From positions 1 through 64,000 of the forward strand of contig NZ_JAAEDI010000021.1 in the NCBI RefSeq assembly GCF_018129025.1: a stretch of 64,000 bases of DNA, in the 5' to 3' direction. This DNA comes from Neoroseomonas terrae. GTDB lineage: Bacteria; Pseudomonadota; Alphaproteobacteria; Acetobacterales; Acetobacteraceae. Under the pieces are notes generated by a model. That model had not been told where the DNA came from and ran no database searches. It was given only the letters and a program-made list of their open reading frames with translations. The translations under genes were made by a program, and so were the position numbers. Of this stretch, positions 1 through 6,902 are shown piece by piece; the stretch's first letter is position 1, and the number at the start of each line of letters is the position of its first letter.

Positions 1-29
1 CGGGCGCAGCCGTGGAGAACCTGGCCCAT
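1..29 (-). CDS. IS481-family transposase, N-terminal fragment cut by window edge
   Basis: Only the first nine codons are visible (MGQVLHGCA). This matches the N-terminus I know from IS481-family DDE transposases of Acetobacteraceae and relatives, which continue with an HTH 'AVRRAIQ...' segment. A strong Shine-Dalgarno run (GGAGGG on the minus strand, about 38-43) precedes the ATG. The rest of the gene lies left of the window. Family assignment is from memory of the signature and the flanking IS end, not from a search. Confidence 0.7.
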
Positions 30-85
30 AGCGCATCCCTCCATGCCGGCGAGAAGACTGCACCATCAAAGCCCGGGACCAAACA
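1..85 (-). mobile_element. Left end of an IS481-family insertion sequence
   Basis: Upstream of the transposase start, the minus strand reaches a TGT terminus at 85-83 (TGTTTGGTCCCGGG...). IS481 elements typically end in TGT and insert at NCTAGN. The next six bases (86-91) are TCTAGG, an exact NCTAGN match. The other end lies outside the window, so the terminal repeat and target duplication cannot be confirmed. The element sits directly in front of the tail gene cluster and may have interrupted the structural gene order. Confidence 0.65.
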
Positions 86-91
86 TCTAGG
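86..91. repeat. Probable IS481 target site (NCTAGN)
   Basis: TCTAGG abuts the inferred IS terminus. IS481 is known to use NCTAGN/CTAG targets and to duplicate them on insertion. Only one copy is visible. Confidence 0.5.
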
Positions 92-362
92 CTGCTCGGA
101 GCGCCGGATGGGGCAGTCAGGTTAGCGCTGAACACGGCGGCCTTGGGGGCGACCACGTAACTGGCGGCTTTCTTCCGTAAGCCGCCCGGGAGCGGAAATG
201 CCGCTACCGGACAACGATCCGCGGTAGCGAACGCTCGCTTCAGGTAGGACGCCGCCGGCCAATCCACGGGCAGGCTCCCCGCAAGAGTCCCAGCATCTCC
301 CAGCGTTGGTTGTTGCTTTGCCGGCTGGCAGACGCGGCTTCAAGATAAGGACGCTAAGTCTC
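92..362. other. Non-coding spacer with two hairpins
   Basis: I see no convincing gene in these 271 bases. Two perfect inverted repeats are present. One is GGCGGCTT/AAGCCGCC (163-170 and 179-186, 8-nt loop). The other is CGCTACCG/CGGTAGCG (202-209 and 222-229, 12-nt loop). Neither is followed by a T-run, so they are not obvious terminators. The segment could be debris of a phage gene disrupted by the IS insertion, or a leader for the tail genes. Confidence 0.4.
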
Positions 363-740
363 ATGCTCACCCTCGACCTCCCGGCCGAGCCGTATTGGCT
401 CGACCTGCCGCGCGGCGTGCGCGTTGAGATCCGGCCGGTGACGACCGCCGTGATGGCGGCCGCGCAGGCCACCGCCGCGCGCCGCCTCGCCGCGATCCGC
501 ATCGCCGACCCAGACCTCGACCCGGATATGGCGCGCGGCCTCTCCTTCGCCTTCCTGGTCAAGGCGCTCGCCCGCCACGCGGTGACGGCGTGGGAGGGCA
601 TCGGCGACGCCGCCGGCACACCGCTGGCGCTCTCGCCCGAGGCAGTCGAGCGCCTGATGGACCTCGACGACATCGCCGCCGCCTTCTGGGACCGCGCCAC
701 CGCGCCCGTCGCCGCGGTGACCGCCGAGGGAAACGGCTGA
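363..740 (+). CDS. Phage tail assembly chaperone, G-like short form
   Basis: 125 aa. It is small, acidic to neutral and helical, and lies immediately upstream of a tape-measure gene, the usual place of the lambda gpG-type chaperone that coats the tape measure before tail tube polymerisation. ATG 363 is chosen over an upstream in-frame TTG (306) because AAGGA lies about 11 nt upstream and the product then begins MLTLDLPAEPYWLDLP. Its last codons carry the slippery heptamer GGGAAAC (728-734), six bases before the TGA. The function call rests on position, size and frameshift architecture rather than sequence similarity that I can verify. Confidence 0.75.
   Translation: MLTLDLPAEPYWLDLPRGVRVEIRPVTTAVMAAAQATAARRLAAIRIADPDLDPDMARGLSFAFLVKALARHAVTAWEGIGDAAGTPLALSPEAVERLMDLDDIAAAFWDRATAPVAAVTAEGNG
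728..734 (+). promoter_or_regulatory. Predicted -1 programmed ribosomal frameshift site (GGGAAAC)
   Basis: The heptamer fits X XXY YYZ exactly in the zero frame (G GGA AAC; codons 729-731 and 732-734), like lambda's GGGAAAG between G and T. The zero-frame stop TGA follows at 738-740. Slipping back one base opens a frame that runs to 1054 and has no usable start codon of its own after the stop until an internal ATG near 905. Confidence 0.75.
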
Positions 741-1054
741 GGGCTCGCGCCGCCTGGCACTTCGGCCGCGGGCCCGACTACTGCCGCGGCTGCGCAGCGC
801 TCGATCGCGACTGCGGTCTGGCCTGCCCCTACGCCGCCCACGCCCCCGCCAGCGTCGAGGGCCACGCCTGCTGGGCCGCCGGCACCGCCTGCGCTGAGGC
901 GAGCATGGCCGGCCTGACGCTCGATACCGCTGGCGCACTCGCCGCGGCGCGCGAGATGGGCGCGTCCGGCTGGGCCACCGCCGAACTGCTGCTCGCCATC
1001 CGCATCGGCATGGCCGAGGGCAGCGCTGCCCGCCGCGAGGGGGAGACGACCTGA
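734..1054 (+). CDS. Tail assembly chaperone T-like domain, expressed by -1 frameshift
   Basis: Read in the -1 frame after the slippery site, this adds 106 residues to give a fusion of about 230 aa (363-734 joined to 734-1054). In tailed phages the rarer GT product links the tape measure to the tail tube protein. The domain carries a cysteine-rich N-terminal part (CRGC, then C-x4-C at DCGLAC, and a later HACW), possibly a metal knuckle, followed by helices. No ATG, GTG or TTG in this frame lies close after the first gene's stop, so independent initiation would lose the cysteine cluster. The stop is one base before the tape-measure ATG. Confidence 0.65.
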   Translation, partial: RLRARAAWHFGRGPDYCRGCAALDRDCGLACPYAAHAPASVEGHACWAAGTACAEASMAGLTLDTAGALAAAREMGASGWATAELLLAIRIGMAEGSAARREGETT

Positions 1055-1055
1055 C

Positions 1056-3230
1056 ATGGCCGACGCCACCCGCCGCGTTTCGGTCCGCCTGTCGCTGGAC
1101 GACGCCGCCCGGGTCAAGGCCGAGCTGCGCGAGGTCGGCGAGACCGGCCAGCGCTCGCTTGAGCAGATCAAGGGTGGCGCCGAGCGCGCCTCCCGCTCCC
1201 TCGACCTTCTGGATGTCGCCACCCGCGGCATCCAACTCGCTGGCGTCGCGGTCGCCGCGCGCGCCCTGGTCCAGGCCGGCGATGCGCTCACCCAGAGCCT
1301 CTCCAGCCTGCAGAACGCCACCGGCTCAGTGGAGCGGGCGAGTTCGGTCTACGAGGCGCTGTATCGCAACGCGCTGTCCACCGGCGTCGCGGTCTCCGAG
1401 AGCGTCGACGCCTTCCAGCGCTTCTCGATCGCCGCGCGCGAGATCGGCGCCACCTCCGACCAGGTGGTCCGCCTTGTCGGCGGCCTCCAGCGCGTCGCCA
1501 TCGTCTCCGGCGCCTCGACCCAGGAGATCTCCTCGGCCACGCTGCAGCTCGCCCAGGCGCTGGCCTCCGGCGTGCTGCAGGGCGACGAGCTGCGTTCCAT
1601 CCTCGAGGCCATGCCGCTGCTCGCCGAGGGCCTGGCCAAGGAACTCGGCGTCTCGATCGGCGAACTCCGCAAGCTCGGCTCCGAGGGCAAGCTCACCGCC
1701 GAGCGGGTGTTTCCGGCGCTGCTGCGCGCCACCGAGCGGCTCGGCGCCGAGCTCGACCGCGCCTCGCTCTCGCTCGGCCGCGCCTTCGGGCAGCTGACGG
1801 CAGCGACCGAGAACTTCCTCGGCCAGCTCGACCGCGCCATCGGCCTGTCCAATGCCCTGGCCCGAGCGCTGTCGGCTGCGGCCCGCGCGGTGGATGGCGT
1901 CCGCCAGGGTGCCGGCCTGCTCAGCGAGGAGGAACGCTTCGCCGGCATGCGGCGCCATGCCGAGGCGCTAGCCGCGCAGATCGCCCGGCTGGAAAGCCAG
2001 CAGGACGGCCGCGCCAGCCTCACCGCGCCGGTACGCCGTGGCAGCATCCGCCCCGGCCTGGTCGGCGCCGCCGAGCAGCAGGCCGGCGTGGATCGCGCAG
2101 CCCGGCTGGAGGAGCTGCGCCGGCAGTACACGGACCTCCAGGCCGAGATCACCCGCGGCGAACAGGCCGCCGGTGAGCGCCAGCGCAGCGAGCAGGAGAG
2201 CGCTGCCGCCCAGGCCGGTGAGGCCCGCCGGCGCCGTGCGACGCAGGACGTCCAGGAGCTCACCCGCGACCTCGATGACCGCTTCCGGATCAACCGGGAA
2301 TACGAGGAGCGGGTCCGCCGCCTGCGCGAGGCCGAGGCGGCCGGTGGCGTCACCGCCGCCGAGCGCTCCCGGCTCGAGACCCTGGCGCTGCAGGAGCGCG
2401 ACGAGGCGCTGCGCCGGCTGGAGCCGCGTGTCGCTGCCGTCCGCCGCGCCAGCAATGAGGGGGCGCGGGAGGCGCGCGAGGCCGAGCGCGAGCTCAACGA
2501 GCTGCTGCGCGAGCGCGAGCGGCTGATCCAGCAGAACGAGACCGCCTATGAGCGCGACCAGCGCCGTCTCGCCACCCTGTCCAGCCTGGTGGAGCGCGCC
2601 GAACGGGCTGGCCGGGCGGTGCCCGACGAGACCATCCAGCGCGAGGCGGTCGCGGCGATGGAGGAGCTGGAGCGGGCGGAGGAACGCGTGCAGCGCGGCG
2701 CGGAACGCACCTCCGATACTGTCCGCGAGCTGGGCCTGACTTTCTCCAGTGCCTTCGAGGACGCGATCGTCAAGGGCGAGAAGTTCTCCTCCGTGCTGGA
2801 GGGGCTGCTGCAGGACATCACCCGCATCCTCGCCCGCAAGGTCATCACCGAGCCGCTGGGCAATGCGGTCTCAGCCGGACTGTCCGGCATCTCCTTCGAC
2901 AGCCTGTTCACCGATCTCGGCTCCTGGCTGGGCGGCCTGTTCCGTGCCGAGGGCGGGCCGGTCGCCGCCGGCCAGCCCTACGTCGTTGGCGAGCGCGGGC
3001 CGGAATGGTTCGTCCCGCGCCAGGCCGGGACGGTGCTGCCGAACGGTGTCGCCCCGGGCGGGGGCGGCCCGACCATCCACACCAGCATCACGATCGACGC
3101 CCGCGGTGCGGACGCCGGCGTCGAGGCGCGGCTGCGGCTGCTCGCCGGACAGATCGCCCGCCAGGCCTCGGCCATGACGCTGGATGCCATCCGCCGCGGC
3201 GGCGCGGCCTACGACACGGTGCGCGGATAG
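1056..3230 (+). CDS. Phage tail tape measure protein
   Basis: 724 aa. The N-terminal 250 residues resemble the tape-measure domain (repeated AAREIGAT, LQGDELRSILE and LGVSIGELRKLGSEGKLT-type segments typical of TIGR02675-like proteins). The middle (about 290-560) is a long Arg/Glu-rich coiled coil. The C-terminus has the common tape-measure ending GERGPEWFVPRQAG followed by a Gly-rich linker. The protein sets tail length and is ejected with the DNA. The size predicts a short to medium siphophage tail (roughly 0.15 nm per residue, so about 100 nm). GGGGGAG precedes the ATG. Confidence 0.88.
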   Translation: MADATRRVSVRLSLDDAARVKAELREVGETGQRSLEQIKGGAERASRSLDLLDVATRGIQLAGVAVAARALVQAGDALTQSLSSLQNATGSVERASSVYEALYRNALSTGVAVSESVDAFQRFSIAAREIGATSDQVVRLVGGLQRVAIVSGASTQEISSATLQLAQALASGVLQGDELRSILEAMPLLAEGLAKELGVSIGELRKLGSEGKLTAERVFPALLRATERLGAELDRASLSLGRAFGQLTAATENFLGQLDRAIGLSNALARALSAAARAVDGVRQGAGLLSEEERFAGMRRHAEALAAQIARLESQQDGRASLTAPVRRGSIRPGLVGAAEQQAGVDRAARLEELRRQYTDLQAEITRGEQAAGERQRSEQESAAAQAGEARRRRATQDVQELTRDLDDRFRINREYEERVRRLREAEAAGGVTAAERSRLETLALQERDEALRRLEPRVAAVRRASNEGAREAREAERELNELLRERERLIQQNETAYERDQRRLATLSSLVERAERAGRAVPDETIQREAVAAMEELERAEERVQRGAERTSDTVRELGLTFSSAFEDAIVKGEKFSSVLEGLLQDITRILARKVITEPLGNAVSAGLSGISFDSLFTDLGSWLGGLFRAEGGPVAAGQPYVVGERGPEWFVPRQAGTVLPNGVAPGGGGPTIHTSITIDARGADAGVEARLRLLAGQIARQASAMTLDAIRRGGAAYDTVRG

Positions 3231-3245
3231 CGGGGAGGGCGAGCC

Positions 3246-3935
3246 ATGACCGAATACGCCTGGCCCGCTGCGCTCCGGCCGTCGCGGCTGAGCTTCTACC
3301 TGCAGCACAATACGCTGCGCTTCGTCTCGCCGGTCAGCCGCGCGACGCAGGTGCTGCGCCGCGACGGGGCGAGGTGGATCGCCGAGGCCAGCTTCGATCC
3401 CCTCAACCACGCCCAGGCGGGCGTGCTGGAGGGGCTGCTGGCCGCCCTGGCAGGATCGGCCAACACCGTCCGCATCTGGGACTGGCGGCGCGAGTACCGC
3501 ACCGGCGATCCCCGCAGCCAGGGGGAGGTGCCCTCGGGACCCTACTCCTTCTCGGACGCCACCATCTTCACCGATGGCACGGGGCTGGTTGTGGGCTCGG
3601 GCACGCCGTCGCTCGCCGTCGGCGCTGCACGCGGCGCTCTCTCCCTGCAAACCCAGGGCTGGTGGCCGAACGCGGTGGCGGTCGGGGCGGGCGATCATAT
3701 CGGCCTCGCCGGCCGGCTCTACATGGCGACCGAGACGGTCAGCGCCTCCGGCACCGGTACGGCGACCATCCCGATCGCCCCGCCGCTGCGCGCGGCGGCC
3801 CCGCTCGCCGAGCCGCTGGTGCTGACCACCCCGACCGTCGCCATGCGCCTCGCCTCCGACGATGAGGGCGCCAACCCCACGCGGCCGGGCCGCTTCACCG
3901 CCATCACCATCCGCCTCGAGGAGGCCCTGCCGTGA
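3246..3935 (+). CDS. Phage minor tail protein (distal-tail-like)
   Basis: 229 aa, starting MTEYAWPAALRPSRLSFYLQ. It lies directly after the tape measure, where siphophages encode the distal tail protein that joins tube to tip. The N-terminal part is compatible with a Dit-like beta barrel (FVSPVSRATQVLRRDGARW) and the C-terminal part is a beta-rich insertion. GGGGAGGG gives a good ribosome site. The stop overlaps the next start (GTGA). I do not recognise a named family with certainty; the role is inferred from synteny. Confidence 0.65.
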   Translation: MTEYAWPAALRPSRLSFYLQHNTLRFVSPVSRATQVLRRDGARWIAEASFDPLNHAQAGVLEGLLAALAGSANTVRIWDWRREYRTGDPRSQGEVPSGPYSFSDATIFTDGTGLVVGSGTPSLAVGAARGALSLQTQGWWPNAVAVGAGDHIGLAGRLYMATETVSASGTGTATIPIAPPLRAAAPLAEPLVLTTPTVAMRLASDDEGANPTRPGRFTAITIRLEEALP

Positions 3936-4510
3936 GCGACGGCATCGTCGCCACGCCGCGGCTGTCGCCCCAGGCTGCGGCCGCCGCGACCGCGCCGGTC
4001 GCCACGCCCGTCGTCCTGGTCGAGCTCGACTTCGCCTCGGGCCCGATCCGCGCCTGGACCGGACTTGGGTCGCTCCATTGGGCCGGCGTGGTGTTCGAGG
4101 GCATGGGCACCATCGGTGCCGTCTCCGACATCGAGGAGACGGCCGAGCTGCGCGCGGTGCGCATCACCCTGACCCTCTCGCCGGTGCCGCAGGAGGTCGT
4201 GGACATCGCGCTCGCCGAGCAGTCCTTCCGGTTGCGCCCGGCGCGGCTGTGGGGTGCGCTGCTCGATGCCGAGGGCGCCTTCGTCGCCGACCCATTTCCG
4301 CTCTGGGCGGGGCTGATGGACACCATGCAGGTGGTGGACGGGGCCGAGCCACGCATCTCGCTGACCTGCGAGAGCCGCCTCGTCGACCTCGAGCGCGCCG
4401 AGGTGCGGCGCTACACCGACGCCGACCAGCAGGCGGAGTATCCGGGCGACCGTTTCTTTGAGTTCGTCCCCGCCCTGCAGGAGGCGGAGATCCGGCTGCC
4501 GGCCAGCTAA
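3932..4510 (+). CDS. Phage minor tail protein, hub-like
   Basis: 192 aa, starting at GTG 3932 in a 4-base overlap. Segments such as IRAWTGLGSLHWAG, ISDIEET-like SDIEETAELRAVRI, LTCESRLVDLERAEVRRYT and DQQAEYPGDRFFEF are typical of a minor tail protein common in alphaproteobacterial prophages at this position. In the analogous gene transfer agent order, this slot (DUF2163) encodes the baseplate hub. The next gene starts inside its stop codon (TAATG). Confidence 0.65.
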   Translation: MSDGIVATPRLSPQAAAAATAPVATPVVLVELDFASGPIRAWTGLGSLHWAGVVFEGMGTIGAVSDIEETAELRAVRITLTLSPVPQEVVDIALAEQSFRLRPARLWGALLDAEGAFVADPFPLWAGLMDTMQVVDGAEPRISLTCESRLVDLERAEVRRYTDADQQAEYPGDRFFEFVPALQEAEIRLPAS

Positions 4511-4863
4511 TGGCCCGGCTGCCGGATTGGCACGCGCGGCTGGCAGCCCTGCTGTCGGCGGCGGAGACGCGCCCCTTTCACGCCCACCGATGGAACTGCG
4601 GGCGGTTTGCCCTGGCAGCGGTGATGGCTACGACCGGCCGCCGGCCGCGCTGGCGCAGCCGTCCTTCGCTGGAGACGACTGCGGATAGCGCCGGCTTCCC
4701 GCGCATCCCGCCGGCCTTTGCCCGGGCGGGGGATGTTGTCCTGGCGGGCGATCCACCGCGCCTCGGCGTGGTGGTCGATGGCGGCCGTGCTGCCTTCGTC
4801 GGGCCGTGCGGCCTGGTCCGCATCTCCCTGACCGATTGCACCACTGCCTGGCGCATCGACTGA
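4510..4863 (+). CDS. DUF6950/NlpC-P60-like tail peptidase
   Basis: 117 aa. The N-terminus (LPDWHARLAALL) followed by a Cys-containing helix (HRWNCGRFALAAV) and a later GDVVLAGDPPRLGVV segment fits the small NlpC/P60-like proteins (DUF6950) between hub and tip genes of alphaproteobacterial prophages. The family's role would be local peptidoglycan cleavage during DNA entry, with Cys as nucleophile. A clear catalytic His after the Cys is not obvious (only Arg/Gly-rich context), so it may be inactive or structural. It begins at the A of the preceding stop. Confidence 0.6.
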   Translation: MARLPDWHARLAALLSAAETRPFHAHRWNCGRFALAAVMATTGRRPRWRSRPSLETTADSAGFPRIPPAFARAGDVVLAGDPPRLGVVVDGGRAAFVGPCGLVRISLTDCTTAWRID

Positions 4864-4884
4864 CGCCTCGGAGGATCGCGCCCG

Positions 4885-6891
4885 ATGCCTGCCGCTGTCC
4901 CCCTCATCGCCGTCGCCGCGGCTGGCATCGCCTCCGCCGCGGTCGGTGGTGGCATCCTCGGCGCGGTGGTCGGTGCCGGCGCCGCCTTCATCGTCTCGGC
5001 CATCGGCCAGTCGGTCTTTCCGCAGAAACAGAAAAAGCAGGCCAGCCTCAGTCCGCAGGCCGCGGCGATCGCCGGCTTCGACGCCGGCCAGCCCGGCGCC
5101 GGCCGCACCCAGGCCTTCCGCCAACCGGTCACCGAGCACCAGCTCGTCCTCGGCCGCTGCAAGGTCTCGGGGCCGATCGTCTTCCTGCACTCGGCGACCG
5201 ACGACGAGGGCCGCGCCGACGGCTACTTCTACTCGGTGGTCGTGCTCGCGGCGCACCGGGTGAGGGCGATCGGCGAGGTATTCCTCGGCGACAAGGTCGA
5301 GAGCGACGGATCGCTCGCCGGGCTGGTGCGCATCGACCGCCATCTCGGCGAGCCCGACCAGGTGGCGGACGGCAACCTGATCGCCGAGACCGGCGGCCAA
5401 TGGACCGCCGAGCATCGCGGCCGCGGCCGCGCCTATGTTGCCGTCCGGCTCAAGCTCACCGCCGAGGCCTTCCCCGCCGGACCGCCCAACATCGCCGCCA
5501 TCGTCGAGGGCGCCGACACCATCCTCGACCCGCGCACCGGGGCGACGGGCTGGTCCGACAACCCGGCCCTGCTGCTCGCCTGGTACCTCACCGCGCCCTT
5601 CGGCTGGCGGGCCGCCTGGTCCGACATCGACATCCCCGCGCTAATGGCCGCGGCCAACATCTGCGACGAGTTGGTCGGTACCAGGGCCGGGATCTACGAG
5701 CGCCGCTACACCGCCAACGGCGTGCTGTCGCTCGCCGAGGGCAAGATCGCCATCACCCGCAAGCTAGCCGCTGCCATGGCCGGGGCGCTGGTGGTCTCGG
5801 GCGGGCGGTTCTTCATCCATGCCGGGGCGCCGGCGCTGCCGGCAGCCACGCTCGCCTCCGACGATCTCCGCGGCGACGTCACCATCCAGGGGGCGCGGCC
5901 GCGGCGGGATCTCTTCAACGGGGTGCGCGCCGTCTATGTCGAGCCCACCGCCAACTGGCAGCCGACCGACGCGCCACCGCTGCTGGCCAGCAACTACGTC
6001 GCCCAGGATGGCGGCGAGATGATCTACCGCGACCTTGAGTTCCCGCTGACCACCTCCGTCAGCACGGTGCAGCGGCTGATGAAGGTCGAGCTGGAGCGCA
6101 ACCGCCGTCAGCGCACCGTGGCCTTTCCCGCCAACCTCTCCGCCCTGCGGCTGCGGCCCTGGGAGGCGGCGACGGTCGCCCTCGATCGGCTAACCCCCTT
6201 CCCGGCGCGGGTCACCGCCTGGTCGCTCGCCGCCGAGGGCGGTGTGGATCTCACCCTGGAGGAGGAGGACGCCGCGGTGTGGGACTGGAACCCGGCGGTC
6301 GATGAGCGCGCCACCGGGGCGAACCCCGCCGTGGTGCTGCCCAACCCGGGCGTCATTGCCGCGCCGGCCGCCATCACGGTGGAGACGCCGCAGGCGACGG
6401 CCTTTGCCGCAATCTCTCTGTCCTGGGCGGCGGTCGGCTCCTCGCACCTCGCCGGCTACCAGGTCGAGTTCCTGCCGGCCTCGGTCGCGGCCTGGCAGGG
6501 CTATGGCGGCTCCCTGGGTGCCACCGCCGCCGCCATCCCCACCGCCGAGCCAACCGGCGTCCGGGTGCGCGCCGTGGCCCGCAGTGGGGCGGTGTCGGGG
6601 TGGCGGCAGGCCCTCGTCCCGGCCACGGTGGCGGCGCCGACCGCCACCGGCATCACTGGCGGCATCCGCCTCTCCGGCGGCTTCCCGCCCGATGCCGTGC
6701 GGCTGCAGGTGTTCGAGGCCAGCACGAACAGCCTCGCTGCCGCGGCCAAGCTGGCGGAGGAGCCGACCAGCCTCTTCTGGGACCGCATCGGCCTCAGTGC
6801 CGGCGACACCCGTTGGTACTGGCTGCGCGCCGTCTCGGCCGAGGGCAACGTCTCCGCCCTCGCCGGGCCGGTGACAGCGACCGCGCTGTAG
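4885..6891 (+). CDS. Phage tail tip protein J-like (host specificity)
   Basis: 668 aa. The N-terminus is hydrophobic and Ala/Gly rich (about 1-45), followed by the conserved segment GRTQAFRQPVTEHQLVLGRCKVSGP and a hub domain with ADGYFYSVVVLAAHRV, as in lambda J/GTA host-specificity proteins. The C-terminal half contains at least one fibronectin type III-like unit (about 495-580: AISLSWAAVGSSHLAGYQVE) and a second beta domain. It is shorter than lambda J (about 1130 aa) and probably delegates receptor binding to the following spike. GGAGGA lies 12 nt upstream. Confidence 0.8.
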   Translation: MPAAVPLIAVAAAGIASAAVGGGILGAVVGAGAAFIVSAIGQSVFPQKQKKQASLSPQAAAIAGFDAGQPGAGRTQAFRQPVTEHQLVLGRCKVSGPIVFLHSATDDEGRADGYFYSVVVLAAHRVRAIGEVFLGDKVESDGSLAGLVRIDRHLGEPDQVADGNLIAETGGQWTAEHRGRGRAYVAVRLKLTAEAFPAGPPNIAAIVEGADTILDPRTGATGWSDNPALLLAWYLTAPFGWRAAWSDIDIPALMAAANICDELVGTRAGIYERRYTANGVLSLAEGKIAITRKLAAAMAGALVVSGGRFFIHAGAPALPAATLASDDLRGDVTIQGARPRRDLFNGVRAVYVEPTANWQPTDAPPLLASNYVAQDGGEMIYRDLEFPLTTSVSTVQRLMKVELERNRRQRTVAFPANLSALRLRPWEAATVALDRLTPFPARVTAWSLAAEGGVDLTLEEEDAAVWDWNPAVDERATGANPAVVLPNPGVIAAPAAITVETPQATAFAAISLSWAAVGSSHLAGYQVEFLPASVAAWQGYGGSLGATAAAIPTAEPTGVRVRAVARSGAVSGWRQALVPATVAAPTATGITGGIRLSGGFPPDAVRLQVFEASTNSLAAAAKLAEEPTSLFWDRIGLSAGDTRWYWLRAVSAEGNVSALAGPVTATAL

Positions 6892-6902
6892 GGAACTCCA
6901 CC

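Noticed and set aside
122..1321. Long minus-strand open frames across the tail chaperone genes
   Set aside because: They are antisense shadows of high-GC coding DNA, Arg/Ala-rich and without ribosome sites; the plus-strand genes are clear.
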